Of a stretch of 64,000 bases of DNA, positions 11,191-19,971 are shown one piece after another. The notes beneath the pieces were generated by a model. The model had not been told where the DNA came from. It did no database searches and was given only the letters and a program-made list of their open reading frames with translations. Source of the DNA: AcAMD-5 sp044343935. Its GTDB lineage: Bacteria > Actinomycetota > Actinomycetes > S36-B12 > UBA5976. Location: the NCBI GenBank assembly GCA_044343935.1, contig JBIJDU010000006.1, positions 3,742-67,741 of the forward strand, read 5' to 3'. Every line of letters starts with the position of its first letter. Within the stretch, counting starts at the first letter, position 1. The translations under genes were made by a program, and so were the position numbers.

Positions 11191-12209
11191 TTGATTTTAG
11201 TTCCAGTTGACCTGAGATCTTCACAAGCAGTAACAACTCGCTTTGCCATTGATGCTTCCGCTAACTTGCCGTAACTTCTTGGGTCATAAACCTTCTTATT
11301 ACCCACTTCGCCATCAATTTTGAGAATACCGTCATAGTTCTTAAACATATGATCCGCAATTGGTCTAGTAAATGCATACTGCGTATCCGTATCAATATTC
11401 ATTTTAATTACGCCATAATCTAAAGATTCTCGGATCTCAGTTAATAGCGAGCCAGAGCCACCATGGAATACCAAATCAAATGGCTGGTTCTTTCCACTCG
11501 CTTTGCCAACTGCGCTTTGAATCTCATCAAGGATCTTTGGCTCTAGTTTCACATTACCTGGCTTATAGACACCATGCACATTGCCAAACGTTGCTGCTAA
11601 TAGATATCGCCCGTTTTCGCCAAGGCCTAACTCATTAGCCGTCATAATTGCATCTTCAGTAGTGGTATAGAGCTTTGCATCTTTGGATGCTTCAATACCA
11701 TCTTCTTCACCGCCAACAACGCCAATTTCTAACTCCATAACAACGTTTGCTTTAACACAAAGATCTAGCAACCGCTTCGCAGTTGCTAAGTTTTCTTTCA
11801 TCGGCAAAATCGAGCCATCCCACATCTGGGATTGAAATAGCGGATTCTTTCCCTGCTTTAGCCGTTCGATGGAGTTAATTAGTAGCGGCTCCATAAAACC
11901 AGAAAGTTTTTCTGGTGGGCAGTGATCAGTGTGCAGCGCGATGTTTACCGAGTACTTCTCTGCCACTACATGCGCAAATTCAGCAAGTGCTATTGCACCA
12001 ACGATCATGTCTTTAAGTAGTTGACCTGAGGCAAACTCCGCACCACCCCAACTCACCTGCACGATGCCATCTGATTCCGCTTCCGCAAAACCTCTAATAG
12101 CTGCAACTATGCTGTTAGAAGAGGTGCAGTTAATTGCGGGGTAGGCGAATTTGCCGGCCTTAGCTCGATCGAGCATTTCATGGTAGATCTCTGGGGTAGC
12201 AATAGGCAT
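11187..12209 (-). CDS. fba: Class II fructose-bisphosphate aldolase
   Basis: This 340-residue zinc-dependent aldolase cleaves fructose-1,6-bisphosphate to glyceraldehyde-3-phosphate and dihydroxyacetone phosphate in glycolysis/gluconeogenesis. Metal and substrate motifs are visible: HTDHCPPEK near residue 108, GGEEDGIEA near 170, HGGSGS near 263 and NIDTDTQYAF near 287, all of the longer class IIA type. An AAGGAG box precedes the ATG. It is the first gene of the operon with DUF3151 and purA. The 5' side holds a small inverted repeat (GCCCAA/TTGGGC, 12244-12265). Confidence 0.95.
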
Positions 12210-12414
12210 TAGTGCTCCTTACTGGCTTATCCTCTCAAATCGAGCCCAACAACACCTTATTGGGCGCTGGTTTCGAGGGGAACTCCGTGACCAATCGGGG
12301 CGCATTCCAGGAAATAGCCAACCTTCAAAAAGCTGTCCCAACGAATTGGATTTCTATCAAGTAATTATCGGGGGTTGAGCCTAGGCTTAAGTCACTATTT
12401 AGTAAGGAGTTGCA

Positions 12415-12936
12415 ATGAAACGCAACATCATTATGGTGCTAATTTTGGCAATTGCTTGTTTAGTGCCAGCAACAACTGCGGTAGCAAAAACTGCCAAATC
12501 CGGCGGTCCCTGCGCTACAGCAGGCCAGAAGGTAACTGTTTATGACAAGGTATTACCAAATCGAGGTAAAACATTTACCTGCGTTAAGACAAAATCCGGT
12601 TTGAAGTTCGGACCTGCCGTTGAAACCGCAAAAATCAAGTCCTTACTAACAATTTCTCAAGTTTGGAAAGGTAATTCAGTAACCCTTTCAATTCTTGATG
12701 GTCAAGGTAAGTCATGCGAGGTTAGCACCAACACGAGTCCCGAGTGCAAAGGATTTTATCTTGGCTGGCGAGCAAACTTCAAAGATGACGACAAAACAAT
12801 TGTTTATGGGGATCTAGAAACTGTAATTTCTGGTTTAAGTATTGGTGATCGCGGTGCATTTAGATTGATGTATCAAGAAAACCAAAATGCTAATCCAGTA
12901 ATTGTTAAGGAATTTCCGTTCTACTACGACTACTGA
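12415..12936 (+). CDS. Small secreted protein with four cysteines, function unknown
   Basis: The 173-residue protein has a clear Sec signal peptide (residues 1-24, cleavage after TTAVA) and a good AAGGAG ribosome binding site. The mature part begins with a short Cys module (GGPCATAGQ ... FTCVK), followed by a beta-rich domain with a second Cys pair (KSCEV ... PECKGFYLGW), consistent with two disulfides. No catalytic motif or named family is recognised. It stands alone between the divergent fba operon and a convergent methyltransferase, with a strong hairpin right after its stop. Confidence 0.65.
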   Translation: MKRNIIMVLILAIACLVPATTAVAKTAKSGGPCATAGQKVTVYDKVLPNRGKTFTCVKTKSGLKFGPAVETAKIKSLLTISQVWKGNSVTLSILDGQGKSCEVSTNTSPECKGFYLGWRANFKDDDKTIVYGDLETVISGLSIGDRGAFRLMYQENQNANPVIVKEFPFYYDY

Positions 12937-12945
12937 TTGAACCTG

Positions 12946-12989
12946 ATTACCTCAATTAGTGGTAAGGCATTACCACTAATTGAGGTAAT
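12946..12989. terminator. Perfect 20-bp inverted repeat between convergent genes
   Basis: Arms at 12946-12965 and 12970-12989 are perfectly complementary, with a GGCA loop. It lies between two converging genes and could end transcription from both sides, although neither side has a clear T-run. An alternative is a protein-binding site or a 3'-stabilising stem. Confidence 0.55.
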
Positions 12990-13000
12990 GCAGTTAAGCA

Positions 13001-13639
13001 TTAAATTAAATGCTGCATCGCCCAGGCATACATGGCAATTGCTCCTGCCGCGGAAGCATTCATTGACCTAGTTGAGCCATATTGGCTGATCTCTAATACC
13101 TGATCTGCCGCTGCTATTGCTTCATCAGATAACCCAGGGCCTTCTTGGCCAAATAGAAATACGCACTCTTTAGGTAATACCGCGGTTTCTAATCTAGTTG
13201 AACTATCCGTGTTATCAATTGCGATTATTGGCATACTATTTTCGCTGCACCAATTAACAAAACTTGCCACGTCTGGGTGATGCATCACATGGAGGTATTT
13301 ATCGGTCACCATCGCGCCGCGGCGATTCCAATCTCGTTTCCCAACAATATGCACCTTAGCAACATTAAATGCATTAGCAGTTCTAACAATTGAGCCAATG
13401 TTTAGATCATGCTGCCAATTCTCAATTGCGATCTGCAGTGGATTGCGTTTCGTGTCTAAATCTTTAACTATTGCTGCAACTGACCAATAACGATAATGAT
13501 CCAATACATTTCTTCGATCACCATTTTCTAACAGTTCTGGATCGTATTGCTCACCCTTTGGCCATGGTTTGGGATGTGGTCCAACCCCAACTACTGGATA
13601 AAACTCACCAGGTCCTAGATCCCCGCGATCATCGGTCAT
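13001..13639 (-). CDS. SpoU/TrmH family RNA 2'-O-methyltransferase
   Basis: The 212-residue protein has the three SPOUT motifs: NIGSIVRTANAF near residue 78 (motif 1), FLFGQEGPGLS near 153 (motif 2) and ISQYGSTRSMNASAA near 183 (motif 3, S-adenosylmethionine knot). It therefore methylates a ribose in tRNA or rRNA; the exact target cannot be read from the sequence. Its ATG overlaps the stop of the zinc-ribbon gene by 4 nt. A methyltransferase of this type beside pyrE is a common actinobacterial arrangement. Confidence 0.88.
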   Translation of the reverse strand: MTDDRGDLGPGEFYPVVGVGPHPKPWPKGEQYDPELLENGDRRNVLDHYRYWSVAAIVKDLDTKRNPLQIAIENWQHDLNIGSIVRTANAFNVAKVHIVGKRDWNRRGAMVTDKYLHVMHHPDVASFVNWCSENSMPIIAIDNTDSSTRLETAVLPKECVFLFGQEGPGLSDEAIAAADQVLEISQYGSTRSMNASAAGAIAMYAWAMQHLI

Positions 13640-13914
13640 TTACGCCGCTTAAAAAGTTTGATCAGCTTTCGTTTCTTCGCTTCTCGTCTAACCTCTTTGA
13701 GGGACTCTTTGCTTGGTTCACTTGGTAAAACTGGTTGGTTCTTAAGGAAGTTTTCTAGCTCAGCAAAATCAAGTTTTGCTTCAATTGGTTTATCTTCTTT
13801 TTTAGGTAAGCCAACCGCAGAAGCGCGGAAACTAGAAAACTCAGTCCCGTTGCACCTAGTGCAAACTCTCACCCCTTGGGGTTCGCTCTTCCCACACGAT
13901 AAACACAGCGGCAT
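13636..13914 (-). CDS. Small zinc-ribbon protein
   Basis: The 92-residue protein has an N-terminal zinc ribbon with two CxxC pairs (CLSCGK, CTRCNG), a central acidic/hydrophobic segment and a strongly basic C-terminus (KKRKLIKLFKRRK) that could contact RNA. It is co-translated with the downstream SpoU methyltransferase (4-nt overlap) and may assist it, which is an inference. TAGAAT lies 6 nt before the ATG and there is no Shine-Dalgarno, so the mRNA is probably leaderless. Confidence 0.72.
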   Translation of the reverse strand: MPLCLSCGKSEPQGVRVCTRCNGTEFSSFRASAVGLPKKEDKPIEAKLDFAELENFLKNQPVLPSEPSKESLKEVRREAKKRKLIKLFKRRK

Positions 13915-13920
13915 AAGCCA

Positions 13921-13926
13921 ATTCTA
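13921..13926 (-). promoter_or_regulatory. -10-like hexamer TAGAAT for zinc-ribbon/SpoU genes
   Basis: TAGAAT on the minus strand ends 6 nt before the ATG at 13914. It lies 16 nt from the oppositely directed pyrE hexamer, so this 41-bp gap holds two divergent promoters. Confidence 0.45.
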
Positions 13927-13942
13927 GTTAGCCTTTCTTAGA

Positions 13943-13948
13943 TAAGGT
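13943..13948 (+). promoter_or_regulatory. -10-like hexamer TAAGGT for pyrE
   Basis: TAAGGT ends 7 nt before the pyrE ATG. The AAGG within it could also act as a weak Shine-Dalgarno, so the leaderless reading is less certain here. Confidence 0.35.
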
Positions 13949-13955
13949 TTAGCCC

Positions 13956-14489
13956 ATGAGCGCAAAAGCAGAACTAAAACAGCAGATCCTGGCTAAAGCC
14001 GTAGTTCACGGCAAAGTCATTCTCTCCTCGGGTAAAGAAGCTGACTATTACGTAGATTTACGTCGCGTTACCCTCGATGGGGTAGCCGCACCATTAGTTG
14101 GTGAAGTAATGCGAGAGTTAACTAAAGATTTAGGTTATGAAGCAGTTGGTGGTCTCACCCTTGGTGCCGATCCAGTAGCAACCGCAATGCTGCATGATGC
14201 GGCAAAACACGGTGAAGTACTAGATGCGTTTGTCGTGCGCAAAGCAGATAAAGCCCATGGCCTACAGCGCCGAATTGAAGGTGCTGAAGTTGAGGGTAGG
14301 AGAGTTCTTGCAGTTGAAGACACTTCCACTACAGGAGATAGTGTTTTAACTGCAGTCGAGCAACTTGAAAAAGCAGGGGCGATCGTGGTTGGTATTGCAG
14401 TAATAGTTGATCGCGGTGCTGGCAAAGTGCTAAAAGAAAAAGGCTATGAATTTAGAGCAGCTTATTCATTAGCAGATTTAGGGTTATAG
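13956..14489 (+). CDS. pyrE: Orotate phosphoribosyltransferase
   Basis: PyrE (177 residues) joins orotate to PRPP to give OMP in de novo pyrimidine synthesis. The PRPP-binding loop VLAVEDTSTTGDS lies near residues 112-125, and DYYVDLRRVTLDG and GGLTLGADPVA match the family. The length is typical of the short actinobacterial form. It is monocistronic, divergent from the zinc-ribbon/SpoU pair and convergent with a SDR gene 20 nt away. Confidence 0.94.
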   Translation: MSAKAELKQQILAKAVVHGKVILSSGKEADYYVDLRRVTLDGVAAPLVGEVMRELTKDLGYEAVGGLTLGADPVATAMLHDAAKHGEVLDAFVVRKADKAHGLQRRIEGAEVEGRRVLAVEDTSTTGDSVLTAVEQLEKAGAIVVGIAVIVDRGAGKVLKEKGYEFRAAYSLADLGL

Positions 14490-14509
14490 CCCAAACAAGT
14501 AAAGTTAAC

Positions 14510-15292
14510 TCAGTCTTTTTGTCGTCGAGCAAACTCATGGCTGAAATATCGAACTAACGGCCGAGGTAATGTTCGAGAAACCGTGCTCATGGCTTTGTAT
14601 TGTGCGCCTGGCACTGAAATCAATTGACCGCGTCTGGCATCAGCTAGTGATTCTTTCGCCACTTGCTCTGGGGTTAACCAAAGCCAACTTGGCACATCAC
14701 TATCGTTCATTTGACTGCGATCAAAGAACTTAGTTTTAGTAAAGCCAGGCGCAACTGCAGTTACTTGAACTTTAGTTCCCTTTAATTCAGCTGCAATTGC
14801 TTCCGTAAGCGATGTGACATAACTCTTCGCGGCAGCATATGTACCAGTTGGCAGCCAGGCGGCAATTGAAGAAATATTTAGCACTATGCCGCTGTTTTGC
14901 TGCTTCATCTTGGGCAGCACGGCATGGCTTAAAACTAATACTGCTTTAACTAATACTTCTAGTTGCTCGATTTCTTCAGCAAGTGAGTTTTCAGTAAACG
15001 GCAGGGAGGAGCCAAAGCCAGCGTTATTTACTAACACCTCAACCCCATCTAACTCTTTTAGGTGATTAGCAGTTTTCATGATCTCATCATGAATTGAAAG
15101 GTCAGCTAAGAAATAATCAACTTTAGTTTTATTACTCAACTCTGATTTTAAATTTTGGAGTTTTTCTTCACTTCGACCAATTAGTAATAACTCATATCCT
15201 TCATCAGCTAATTGCTGGGCATATGCCAGGCCAATGCCAGAAGTGGGCCCGGTGATAACTGCTAGTTTCACCGGGCCACTTTGGCATAACAT
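14510..15292 (-). CDS. Short-chain dehydrogenase/reductase
   Basis: This 260-residue classical SDR has a TGPTSGIG nucleotide-binding glycine motif, NNAG near residue 90, a catalytic Ser in NISSIAAW and YAAAKSYV (YxxxK). It belongs to the broad DltE/YqjQ-like group; the substrate cannot be inferred. The ATG at 15292 lies 2 nt after the upstream stop; a GTG seven codons later (15271) would start the protein directly at the beta strand before the glycine motif and is a realistic alternative. It is probably cotranscribed with the secreted protein upstream. Confidence 0.85.
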   Translation of the reverse strand: MLCQSGPVKLAVITGPTSGIGLAYAQQLADEGYELLLIGRSEEKLQNLKSELSNKTKVDYFLADLSIHDEIMKTANHLKELDGVEVLVNNAGFGSSLPFTENSLAEEIEQLEVLVKAVLVLSHAVLPKMKQQNSGIVLNISSIAAWLPTGTYAAAKSYVTSLTEAIAAELKGTKVQVTAVAPGFTKTKFFDRSQMNDSDVPSWLWLTPEQVAKESLADARRGQLISVPGAQYKAMSTVSRTLPRPLVRYFSHEFARRQKD

Positions 15293-15294
15293 GC

Positions 15295-16695
15295 CTAGTT
15301 GCGCATCTGGAAGGTGGGGTTTGCGAACAGTTTTCCGTTCACTTTCAAGGAATCAATTAATAACTCTGGGTTATCGCCTTTAAGTAGTAGTTTTAATTTA
15401 CCTGGCTTTCGACTAAACCAAGTAATTGTTTGATCTCGAGTTAACGTCAACTGGCTCATTATCCGCTGATTTAACAAGATAGTTAGGGTTGAGTTATTTG
15501 AAGCTAGTAGTTTTAAACTGCTTGAGCCAGCCGCAATAGGTCTGATTAATTTTGCTTCTCCTATCACCTGTATTACCTTGCCACCAGCTGCCCGGTTAAT
15601 TCGGAGCTGTTTCATAGTTGGCGCTGATGTAAGGGGTGTATCTGAATTAACTATCTCAATAGCGCTGGGCTCTGGTTTAATTATTTCTGGTTCAACATTA
15701 ATCTCTGGTTTCACTTCTGGTGTAATCACCACAATGGGTAGCTGTGGTGAGATCACTATTGGTTCCACCTTAGGCTGCGATTCCACAATTGGTTGAGTTA
15801 TCGGTGTTGATTCACTTGGATTAGTTTCAACTACTTCTTCAACTGGCTCTGGTGATGTAGTCGAATCAATGACTGGTTCGACTTCTGATTCAGTTGGTTT
15901 CTCAACTATTTCATCAGCAGTTATCGTCGGATCAGTTGTTGATTCCGAATCTGCCGTTGCAGTTTCAGTTGTTGGTTCTGAGTCACTTGATTGAGGTTGT
16001 GATTGGGAAGGGTCAGTTAAATCGGTTGTTGGATCTAACTGAGTTTCTGGCTCTGACTCACTTTCAGTTACAACCACTTCTTGCTTTTCATCTATTACTT
16101 CTGGCTCAACGGTTGATTCCGGTGCCACGTCCGGCTCCGCCTCAACAATTGGTTCTGGTTCAACAATAGGTTCCGGCTCAATCACCTCTTCTGGTACTGG
16201 TGGCGTTAATGTAAAATCTGCCAAAGCTAAATTAACTAGCGGAATTGTTGTTGCAATACCGCCAATAGTGACTACCCCAGTTCGTGGATACATCAGCGTA
16301 AAACCACTTAATACCGCACCGTTTCTGAAACTAACGCCAGTAATTAAGTAGTTGCCATCAGCTAAGGTCAAACTGGGTGATTCAATAGTGAAGTTGGTAT
16401 CAGTTGAATTAGGCGTAATTGAAACTAGAAACTGACCCGAATTACACAAAAAGCCATCCCAACTACTTTCTGGACAGATCCAAACTCGTGTAATATCTGA
16501 ATAAGTTGAGCCATTGATGCGATTAATCACTAAGTTGAACTTAAGCCGATTATCGGTATAGAAACTTGAAGTGTCAGTAGAGATACTTACTAACTCAACT
16601 AACGGATCAGGCCAATCCTGTGCCTGACTTATGCTGGTTTGAGTTGTGAACCAGATGCCGCTTAACAGAAATACTGCAAGCGCTCTTATTTTCAT
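15295..16695 (-). CDS. Secreted protein with Glu/Pro/Thr/Ser-rich stalk
   Basis: The 466-residue protein starts after an AAAGGAG box and has a Sec signal peptide (about 1-25, ending ISQAQ). Residues about 30-150 form a beta-rich globular domain with two cysteines. Residues about 155-345 form a long low-complexity stalk rich in Glu, Pro, Val, Thr and Ser (EPIVEPEPIVEAEP and similar). A C-terminal beta-rich basic domain follows (about 350-466). The plan is that of a surface protein with an extended spacer, possibly O-glycosylated or wall-spanning. No sorting motif or named family is recognised. Confidence 0.7.
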   Translation of the reverse strand: MKIRALAVFLLSGIWFTTQTSISQAQDWPDPLVELVSISTDTSSFYTDNRLKFNLVINRINGSTYSDITRVWICPESSWDGFLCNSGQFLVSITPNSTDTNFTIESPSLTLADGNYLITGVSFRNGAVLSGFTLMYPRTGVVTIGGIATTIPLVNLALADFTLTPPVPEEVIEPEPIVEPEPIVEAEPDVAPESTVEPEVIDEKQEVVVTESESEPETQLDPTTDLTDPSQSQPQSSDSEPTTETATADSESTTDPTITADEIVEKPTESEVEPVIDSTTSPEPVEEVVETNPSESTPITQPIVESQPKVEPIVISPQLPIVVITPEVKPEINVEPEIIKPEPSAIEIVNSDTPLTSAPTMKQLRINRAAGGKVIQVIGEAKLIRPIAAGSSSLKLLASNNSTLTILLNQRIMSQLTLTRDQTITWFSRKPGKLKLLLKGDNPELLIDSLKVNGKLFANPTFQMRN

Positions 16696-16742
16696 AGCTG
16701 CTCCTTTGCTAGGAGCGGAAGATTTCCGTGCTATTTCTATTA

Positions 16743-16776
16743 CCTCCCAGGTTGGGTAATCACCTAACCTGGGAGG
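16743..16776. repeat. 15-bp inverted repeat between divergent genes
   Basis: Arms 16743-16757 and 16762-16776 pair with one G-T mismatch around an AATC loop. It lies between a minus-strand gene starting at 16695 and a plus-strand gene starting at 16810, so it cannot terminate either. It sits just upstream of the TAAACT hexamer of the plus-strand gene and could be an operator. Confidence 0.6.
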
Positions 16777-16797
16777 GCAGCAGTATGAAATCTGCTC

Positions 16798-16803
16798 TAA
16801 ACT
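16798..16803 (+). promoter_or_regulatory. -10-like hexamer TAAACT for DCC-family gene
   Basis: TAAACT ends 6 nt before the ATG at 16810; no Shine-Dalgarno is seen, consistent with a leaderless mRNA. Confidence 0.45.
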
Positions 16804-16809
16804 TCAAAT

Positions 16810-17172
16810 ATGAGCAGTGTGATTTATGACGGTGATTGTGCATTTTGTTCTTCTACTGCCAGATTTGGCAAATCGAAAATCGCACCAAAGCTTGAGTTTC
16901 TTGCCTATCAACAAATAGATTTGGGTAAGTATGGCTTAACTGCAGCTGAATGTGAAAAGTCATTACAGTTTGTATCAGATAACAATGAGATCTTTGTAGG
17001 CGCAAAAGCGGTCGCACGGATTTTAATCAGCGCTGGCTTTCCCTACCTAATTCTTGGCCGAATCATGAATCTACCAATCCTAAATAAGTTAGCCCAACTG
17101 GGTTACCACTTAGTTGCGAAGAATCGTCATCGGTTACCTGGCGGCACACCAACTTGCAAGATGGACAACTAA
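16810..17172 (+). CDS. DCC family thiol-disulfide oxidoreductase-like protein (DUF393)
   Basis: This 120-residue protein has the family hallmark YDGDCAFC at residues 6-13 (DxDCxxC), followed by a thioredoxin-like core and the conserved C-terminal NRHRLPGG segment. Family members are predicted redox proteins; physiological partners are generally unknown. It is monocistronic and followed by a strong terminator. Start chosen at the ATG with TAAACT 6 nt upstream. Confidence 0.87.
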   Translation: MSSVIYDGDCAFCSSTARFGKSKIAPKLEFLAYQQIDLGKYGLTAAECEKSLQFVSDNNEIFVGAKAVARILISAGFPYLILGRIMNLPILNKLAQLGYHLVAKNRHRLPGGTPTCKMDN

Positions 17173-17187
17173 AACGATTTAGAAATG

Positions 17188-17219
17188 ACTAAGGGCCCGG
17201 ATTTCTCCGGGCCCTTAGT
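17188..17219. terminator. Bidirectional rho-independent terminator
   Basis: 13-bp perfect arms (17188-17200, 17207-17219) flank an ATTTCT loop. The plus strand continues with a short T-run (TTTTAAAG). It separates the converging DCC-family gene and the surface-layer-like gene. Confidence 0.85.
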
Positions 17220-17246
17220 TTTAAAGCTTAGGAATTGTTCCCAAAC

Positions 17247-19814
17247 TTAGTTGTTACCGGTGACGATAACCTGATTTGAGAACAAACCAGTTCCTTCTTG
17301 CTTCACACGGATAACCTTGTCCTTCTTGAATCCACGGATGGATCCGTTGAAGTCACCAGGGGCTGCAACTTCTAGAGTCTTAGCCTTTTCTACCCATGTG
17401 GTTGCACCAACAGACTTAACGTAGATGATGATGTCACCTTCGTTATTAACTGCGGTACCAGAAAGAATCACACGGCCATTGCGCTTCTTGATTTCAAGAG
17501 TTGGCGCATCAAATGGTGCGACGTATGCAGAACCAGTTACAGATCCGGTTGGATCAGCAACTGAACCGCTACCTGCTGCGAAACGTTTTACGGTTGAACC
17601 GGCAGCGTCGTTGTATTCAGCGTAGTTAGCAACATTGAGCGAGACGTTTGCTAGGAAGTTACCGTCTTCACCCTGAGTTCCAACAACATCCACGAAGCAA
17701 GTTCCATTTGAGCTGGTTACGCAAGTGGTTGTTGAGCCACCGAATGCGAATCGACCAGCAGCAGATGTTGCTGCACGTGAGAAGTCAACTGTTACGCCAG
17801 TTAGAGCATTGCCCCAACCATCTTTAACAGTTGCGGTGATCTTGCCAGGAACCTGATCAGATCCCCAGGTAGCAGATCCACCGGTGATAACTAGTGAGCG
17901 TGCATTTGCTGCAGTTGCAGTTACAGTGAATGTCTTAGCCACAGAGTGACCTAGTTCAGTTGTAACAGTTACTGTTGCAGTTCCAGCTGTGGTGCCATAG
18001 GCATATACAGCTGTGTTGCTTGCAGCGGTCAAAGTAGTTGTAGCAAGGGTGTCAGTTGAGTTTGCAGCAACTAGCTTTGCTCCACCAGTTGCGGTGTAAG
18101 TCAACAAAACACCGGTCTTAGCAGCAAGACCAACTGCAGTTGAAGCCAATGCTGGAGTTACTGAAACGTGGTTAGCCACAGTTACAGTCTCGGTGTATAG
18201 CGCTTCATCAGTTGTTGCACCAAGAGTTACATCTAGTGAGTATGCAGCCTGAGTGGTGTATTCCACAGTCAATGAAGCATTCTCTAGGTCAGTAGCTAGG
18301 TCACCTGGAGCGAAAACGTTCCAGTTCAAGGTGTCATTAGCTGCACCAGCCTTAGCATCTACGTGAGTAACGGTTGCATTACCGTTTGCATCAGTGATTG
18401 CCTGAGTAGTTGCAGCGTTGCTACCAGTTGAAACTGCTTGAACAACGTAGTTGCTGTACTTGGTTCCGAATTCGTCAGCCACAGTAACTGTGTATGAACG
18501 AGTTGAACCAGCTAGAGCTAGAACTGTGGTCAAGTTTGTTGCTTCAACGTTTGGTGACCAAGTGACAGTTGCATCCTGAACTGAAGCTGCGTTGTAAGTA
18601 ACAGTGTGGCTAACACCATCATTTGCATCCTGATAAACGGTTACAACATAACCCTGACCAGCAGTTGCTGCGGTTGCGGTTACTGTGACCGTTGCTGTTC
18701 CAGCAGATCCAATGACTGCGTGATAAGTACCGGCTGTTACTCCAGTTGGAGCGCCACCGCCACCAGCAGCAATTACAACTCTAACTGCAGTTCCAGCAGT
18801 ACCGGAAATGGTGAATGGAATTGATAGGTTTGTTAGTGAAGAGACAACTGGTGCATCTTGAATGTCACCATCATCAACAGCATCACTTACTGGAGCAGCT
18901 GGGAATGCGTATGCAGCATCTGCAGTTGTTGTAACTCCTGTTTCGCCAGCTTGAACTGCAATACCAGTTGTGTAACCCTCAGTAACTGAGGTGTAGGTAG
19001 CGGTTGCAGCTGTTGCAAGTGGATTCAGTGATCCACCGAAGTTTGCACTAATTGTTGAAGTGCTAACTGCAGCAGCCTGAACAGCGAAGTCATACTTATT
19101 TGAAGTTAGTGCACTTGCAGCAGTAAGTGTGCTAGAGCGAGGTGAAGCACCTGCTGAGCCGTCCAAAGTGATGTTGCCAGATCCTGCTGTTTGGGTCATT
19201 CCCAAGATAACAGTTTCAGCGCCAGTCAACTTAGTTACTCGGCCACCAGCATCTGTCAAAGCAACTGAGTAAGTTGCATTCACAGCCACTAGTGAAGCAC
19301 CCGAATTACCAAGTGCATCTGCTTTAGCGGTTACGGTTAGAGCGGTTGGTGCACCACCAACAGTGATCGAACCAGTTGTTGTGGTTTCGCCAGCGTCAAT
19401 TACGCCGTTGCCATTTGGATCCCAATAGGCCAAATAGCCATAGTCTCCAGCGACATTGAAGTAATCACCAGCAGCACCAACGGTTACGTTTGTTGAGGCA
19501 GCAGCAGCAAGACCACCTGCACCAGCAGCTGGGTTAGCTGCAGTGAACTGATCGCCAACCTCAAATGTGGTGGCATCGGCTGTTGCTGGAACTGATGTAA
19601 TACGAATGACCATGTCGCCATCTGCGTCCTGGGCAATCGCTGCAGTGTTCTTGACTGCAATTACAGCATCAGTTGTAGCAGTTGCACGAACCACATCTGT
19701 TGGGTTTGTGACTGTTACAGCTGAAGCGCTTGCTGGTGCAATCACAGCAAATGGTGCAATGACCAATGATGCAATAACGCCAAGCGACAAGCGCTTAGTT
19801 GTCTTATTAGACAT
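17247..19814 (-). CDS. Large Ala/Thr-rich surface-layer-like protein
   Basis: The 855-residue protein has an AAAGGA ribosome binding site and a Sec signal peptide (1-31, KRLSLGVIASLVIAPF ... ASASA). The mature protein is strongly enriched in Ala, Thr, Val and Gly and reads as a chain of bacterial Ig-like beta domains; a Big_1-type unit (TVKDGWGNALTGVTVDF ... GTCFVDVVGTQGEDG) lies near residues 665-720 and holds the only cysteine pair. A separate C-terminal domain (about 770-855, starting PTLEIKKRNGRVILSG) could anchor or assemble the protein. Size, composition, signal and upstream structure suggest an abundant S-layer-type protein, which is inference. No SLH domain is seen. Confidence 0.68.
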   Translation of the reverse strand: MSNKTTKRLSLGVIASLVIAPFAVIAPASASAVTVTNPTDVVRATATTDAVIAVKNTAAIAQDADGDMVIRITSVPATADATTFEVGDQFTAANPAAGAGGLAAAASTNVTVGAAGDYFNVAGDYGYLAYWDPNGNGVIDAGETTTTGSITVGGAPTALTVTAKADALGNSGASLVAVNATYSVALTDAGGRVTKLTGAETVILGMTQTAGSGNITLDGSAGASPRSSTLTAASALTSNKYDFAVQAAAVSTSTISANFGGSLNPLATAATATYTSVTEGYTTGIAVQAGETGVTTTADAAYAFPAAPVSDAVDDGDIQDAPVVSSLTNLSIPFTISGTAGTAVRVVIAAGGGGAPTGVTAGTYHAVIGSAGTATVTVTATAATAGQGYVVTVYQDANDGVSHTVTYNAASVQDATVTWSPNVEATNLTTVLALAGSTRSYTVTVADEFGTKYSNYVVQAVSTGSNAATTQAITDANGNATVTHVDAKAGAANDTLNWNVFAPGDLATDLENASLTVEYTTQAAYSLDVTLGATTDEALYTETVTVANHVSVTPALASTAVGLAAKTGVLLTYTATGGAKLVAANSTDTLATTTLTAASNTAVYAYGTTAGTATVTVTTELGHSVAKTFTVTATAANARSLVITGGSATWGSDQVPGKITATVKDGWGNALTGVTVDFSRAATSAAGRFAFGGSTTTCVTSSNGTCFVDVVGTQGEDGNFLANVSLNVANYAEYNDAAGSTVKRFAAGSGSVADPTGSVTGSAYVAPFDAPTLEIKKRNGRVILSGTAVNNEGDIIIYVKSVGATTWVEKAKTLEVAAPGDFNGSIRGFKKDKVIRVKQEGTGLFSNQVIVTGNN

Positions 19815-19934
19815 TTAATTCCTTTCAAAGAATTTCCATTCCAAGGCTTCCCTTTGGGAATCCGGCGGATCCGTCCGTCTAGTTGGCTAAGCCAGCTAGT
19901 GAAATCCCGATTGATCGGTCCTGAAATGAGTCCA

Positions 19935-19954
19935 GGAACCACGGGTGTGGTTCC
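19935..19954. repeat. Perfect 8-bp hairpin in the surface-protein leader
   Basis: GGAACCAC and GTGGTTCC are separated by four bases. It lies about 120 nt upstream of the surface-layer-like start codon. Confidence 0.6.
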
Positions 19955-19971
19955 CAACTGATAGTCAATGA

